A stretch of DNA of 64,000 nt from Pseudonocardiales bacterium. GTDB taxonomy: Bacteria; Actinomycetota; Actinomycetes; Mycobacteriales; Pseudonocardiaceae. Both the position numbers and the translations under genes were made by a program. Positions 62,746 to 64,000 of this stretch are shown here, one piece after another. The stretch covers positions 1-64,000 of the forward strand of contig JAFAUB010000045.1 in assembly GCA_019243635.1 (NCBI GenBank). Direction: 5' to 3'. Under the pieces are notes generated by a model. The model was not told where the DNA came from. It did no database searches and worked only from the letters and a program-made list of their open reading frames with translations. Each line of letters opens with the position of its first letter. Within the stretch, counting starts at the first letter, position 1.

Positions 62746-64000
62746 CCGCGGCGCCCCGGTCTGATTGCCGGCTCAGCCGGCGGTAGCCCGCTCGCCGGCT
62801 CAGCCGGCGGTGACCCGAGTATCCCGTCGAGTAGTCCGGCGAGCACATCCGCGTCCACGAACGGGTGCTTGACGCCGTATACCTCTTGCGCGGTCTCGTG
62901 GCCCTTACCCGCGACGACCAGGGCATCACCCGGGCGGGCCCGTGTGACGGCATAGGCGATCGCCTCCGCCCGGTCGCCGATCTCCACGACCGAGGAGCCG
63001 GCGACCCCCCGCGCCCCGGCGAGGATGGACGCCCGGATCGCCGCCGGGTCCTCGGTGCGCGGGTTGTCGTCGGTGACCACCAGCAGGTCGGCCCGGCGAG
63101 CTGCCTCGGCACCCATCAGCGGGCGCTTGGCCGTGTCCCGGTCTCCACCGCAGCCCAGTACCACCAGCAACCGCCCAGCGACTTGGGCCCGCACCGCGTC
63201 GAGCAGCGCGGCCACCGCAGCGGGCTTGTGCGCGTAGTCGACCAGAGCCAGGAAACCCTGGCCGCAGTCCACCCGCTGCATCCGACCGGGCACCTCGGCG
63301 GTGGCGATACCGCGGGCCAGCAGCACTGGGTCGGCCCCCGAGATGTGGCCGACGGCCAACGCGAGCAGCACGTTGGCCACATTGAACGCCCCAGGCAACC
63401 GCACCACCAAGCGCCGATCGAACCCGTCTGGACCCAGGACGCGGAACGTCTGGCCGCCGGAGGTCTGGGCGGTGATGTCCCTAGCCTGCCACGTGGCCTC
63501 GCCGCTCAGTGAGACCGTCGTCGTCTCACCCGTGACCAGCCGCCGCCCCCAGACGTCATCGATGCACACCACCTCGGCGCCGGCGCGCCCGTCGAACAGC
63601 ATCGCCTTGGCGGCGAAGTAGTCCTCGAGGTCGGCGTGGAAGTCCAGATGATCCTGGGACAGGTTGGTGAATGCGCCGACCGCGAAAGTGGTACCGGTCA
63701 CACGGCCCAGCACCAGCGCATGGCTGGAGACCTCGATGGGCACGTGGGTGGCGCCGCGTTCGACCATCAACGCCAGCAGCGCCTGCAGGTCCGGCGCCTC
63801 CGGGGTGGTGAACGTGCTGGGCCGCAGCGCCTCGCCGATCCGCGCCTGCACAGTGCCGAGCAGGCCGGTGCGCGCGCCCGCCGCGCGCAACCCCGCCTCG
63901 AGAAAGTACGCCGTGGTGGTCTTGCCGGCGGTGCCGGTGATGCCGAGCACCGCCAGCCGGGTGGAGGGGTCACCGAAGGCGCGGGCGGACAGGGTGCCCA
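62742..64000 (-). CDS. murE: UDP-MurNAc-L-Ala-D-Glu:meso-DAP ligase, N-terminus outside window
   Basis: Mur ligase adding meso-diaminopimelate, truncated at the window edge (the frame continues past 64000). ATP loop [33 protein letters not shown]; substrate motif [14 protein letters not shown] with DNPR indicates meso-DAP. The C-terminal tail after LDGILGS is extended and contains a duplicated PPAEPA, encoded by two GCCGGCTCAGCCGGCGGT repeats (62765-62809). Coupled directly to mraY rather than to murF. Confidence 0.93.
   Translation of the reverse strand, partial: GTLSARAFGDPSTRLAVLGITGTAGKTTTAYFLEAGLRAAGARTGLLGTVQARIGEALRPSTFTTPEAPDLQALLALMVERGATHVPIEVSSHALVLGRVTGTTFAVGAFTNLSQDHLDFHADLEDYFAAKAMLFDGRAGAEVVCIDDVWGRRLVTGETTTVSLSGEATWQARDITAQTSGGQTFRVLGPDGFDRRLVVRLPGAFNVANVLLALAVGHISGADPVLLARGIATAEVPGRMQRVDCGQGFLALVDYAHKPAAVAALLDAVRAQVAGRLLVVLGCGGDRDTAKRPLMGAEAARRADLLVVTDDNPRTEDPAAIRASILAGARGVAGSSVVEIGDRAEAIAYAVTRARPGDALVVAGKGHETAQEVYGVKHPFVDADVLAGLLDGILGSPPAEPASGLPPAEPAIRPGRRG
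62765..62809. repeat. Direct repeat at the murE 3' end
   Basis: GCCGGCTCAGCCGGCGGT occurs at 62765-62782 and 62792-62809, 9 nt apart, in the tail of murE next to the point where murF is normally found. Confidence 0.8.

Noticed and set aside
61798-62955. Plus-strand frame opposite mraY and murE
   Set aside because: His/Gln/Asp-rich shadow; mraY and murE motifs are intact on the other strand.
1-64000. CRISPR arrays, IS ends, phage genes
   Set aside because: No regularly spaced repeats, transposase motifs or phage structural genes were seen on either strand.

Overview
The window is high-GC actinobacterial chromosome. Gene order follows Mycobacteriales/Pseudonocardiales: msrB-hemQ-cgoX-hemE-DUF3000-rnd-dxs-ceoBC-...-cei-suhB-ppgK-sigA matches the Rv2674-Rv2703 order of Mycobacterium tuberculosis, and wag31-yggT-sepF-yggS-pgeF-ftsZ-ftsQ-ftsW-murD-mraY-murE matches the Rv2145c-Rv2158c order. 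GTG starts, 4-bp ATGA/GTGA overlaps, leaderless starts and a short-stem-I ileS T-box also fit. A SapB-like class III lanthipeptide locus makes a Pseudonocardiaceae-like filamentous actinomycete plausible; the genus is an inference I cannot settle.

Layout. 1-154: tRNA-Cys and tRNA-Val. 0.4-9.2 kb: pirin, an SDR oxidoreductase, a DivIVA-like coiled-coil protein, a damaged ornithine aminotransferase, an alpha/beta-hydrolase lipoprotein and a Cu(+) P1B-ATPase. 9.3-11.4 kb: HicBA toxin-antitoxin, a LigD-type polymerase domain and a small membrane protein. 11.4-30.8 kb: conserved housekeeping block with coproporphyrin-dependent haem synthesis, a LuxR-type regulator, RNase D, a two-component system, DXP synthase, K(+)-uptake subunits, several actinobacterial DUFs, Cei, SuhB, PpgK and the principal sigma factor. 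30.8-34.1 kb: bioF-bioD and a wreck of a SulP-carbonic anhydrase fusion gene. 34.1-41.9 kb: a ram/amf-type class III lanthipeptide cluster (regulator, two ABC half-transporters, a very short precursor, LanKC synthetase). 42.3-49.7 kb: rluD, lspA, a K(+)/H(+) antiporter, a methyltransferase and T-box-controlled ileS. 49.7-64 kb: wag31 and the dcw division/cell-wall cluster up to a murE cut by the window end.

The most unusual points. (1) The lanthipeptide precursor carries the first SapB ring motif (SxxSLLLCGD) and then stops, so ring two is missing; 92 of its 120 bases lie inside the 3' end of lanKC in another frame. (2) The lantibiotic regulator is preceded by a 20-codon leader ORF whose stop overlaps its start as ATGA, downstream of a DtxR/IdeR-like iron box. 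(3) The dcw cluster lacks murF, murG and murC at their usual places although the remaining genes are tightly coupled, and a two-gene lower-GC island sits between ftsQ and ftsZ. dut is also missing from its conserved position. (4) SulP-CA has at least four lesions, rocD has a C-terminal frameshift, and rocD and rnd lack ATG/GTG starts where homologues begin, leaving CTG in a CTGA overlap. Together these suggest either local gene loss and relocation or, for the single-base lesions, sequence error.
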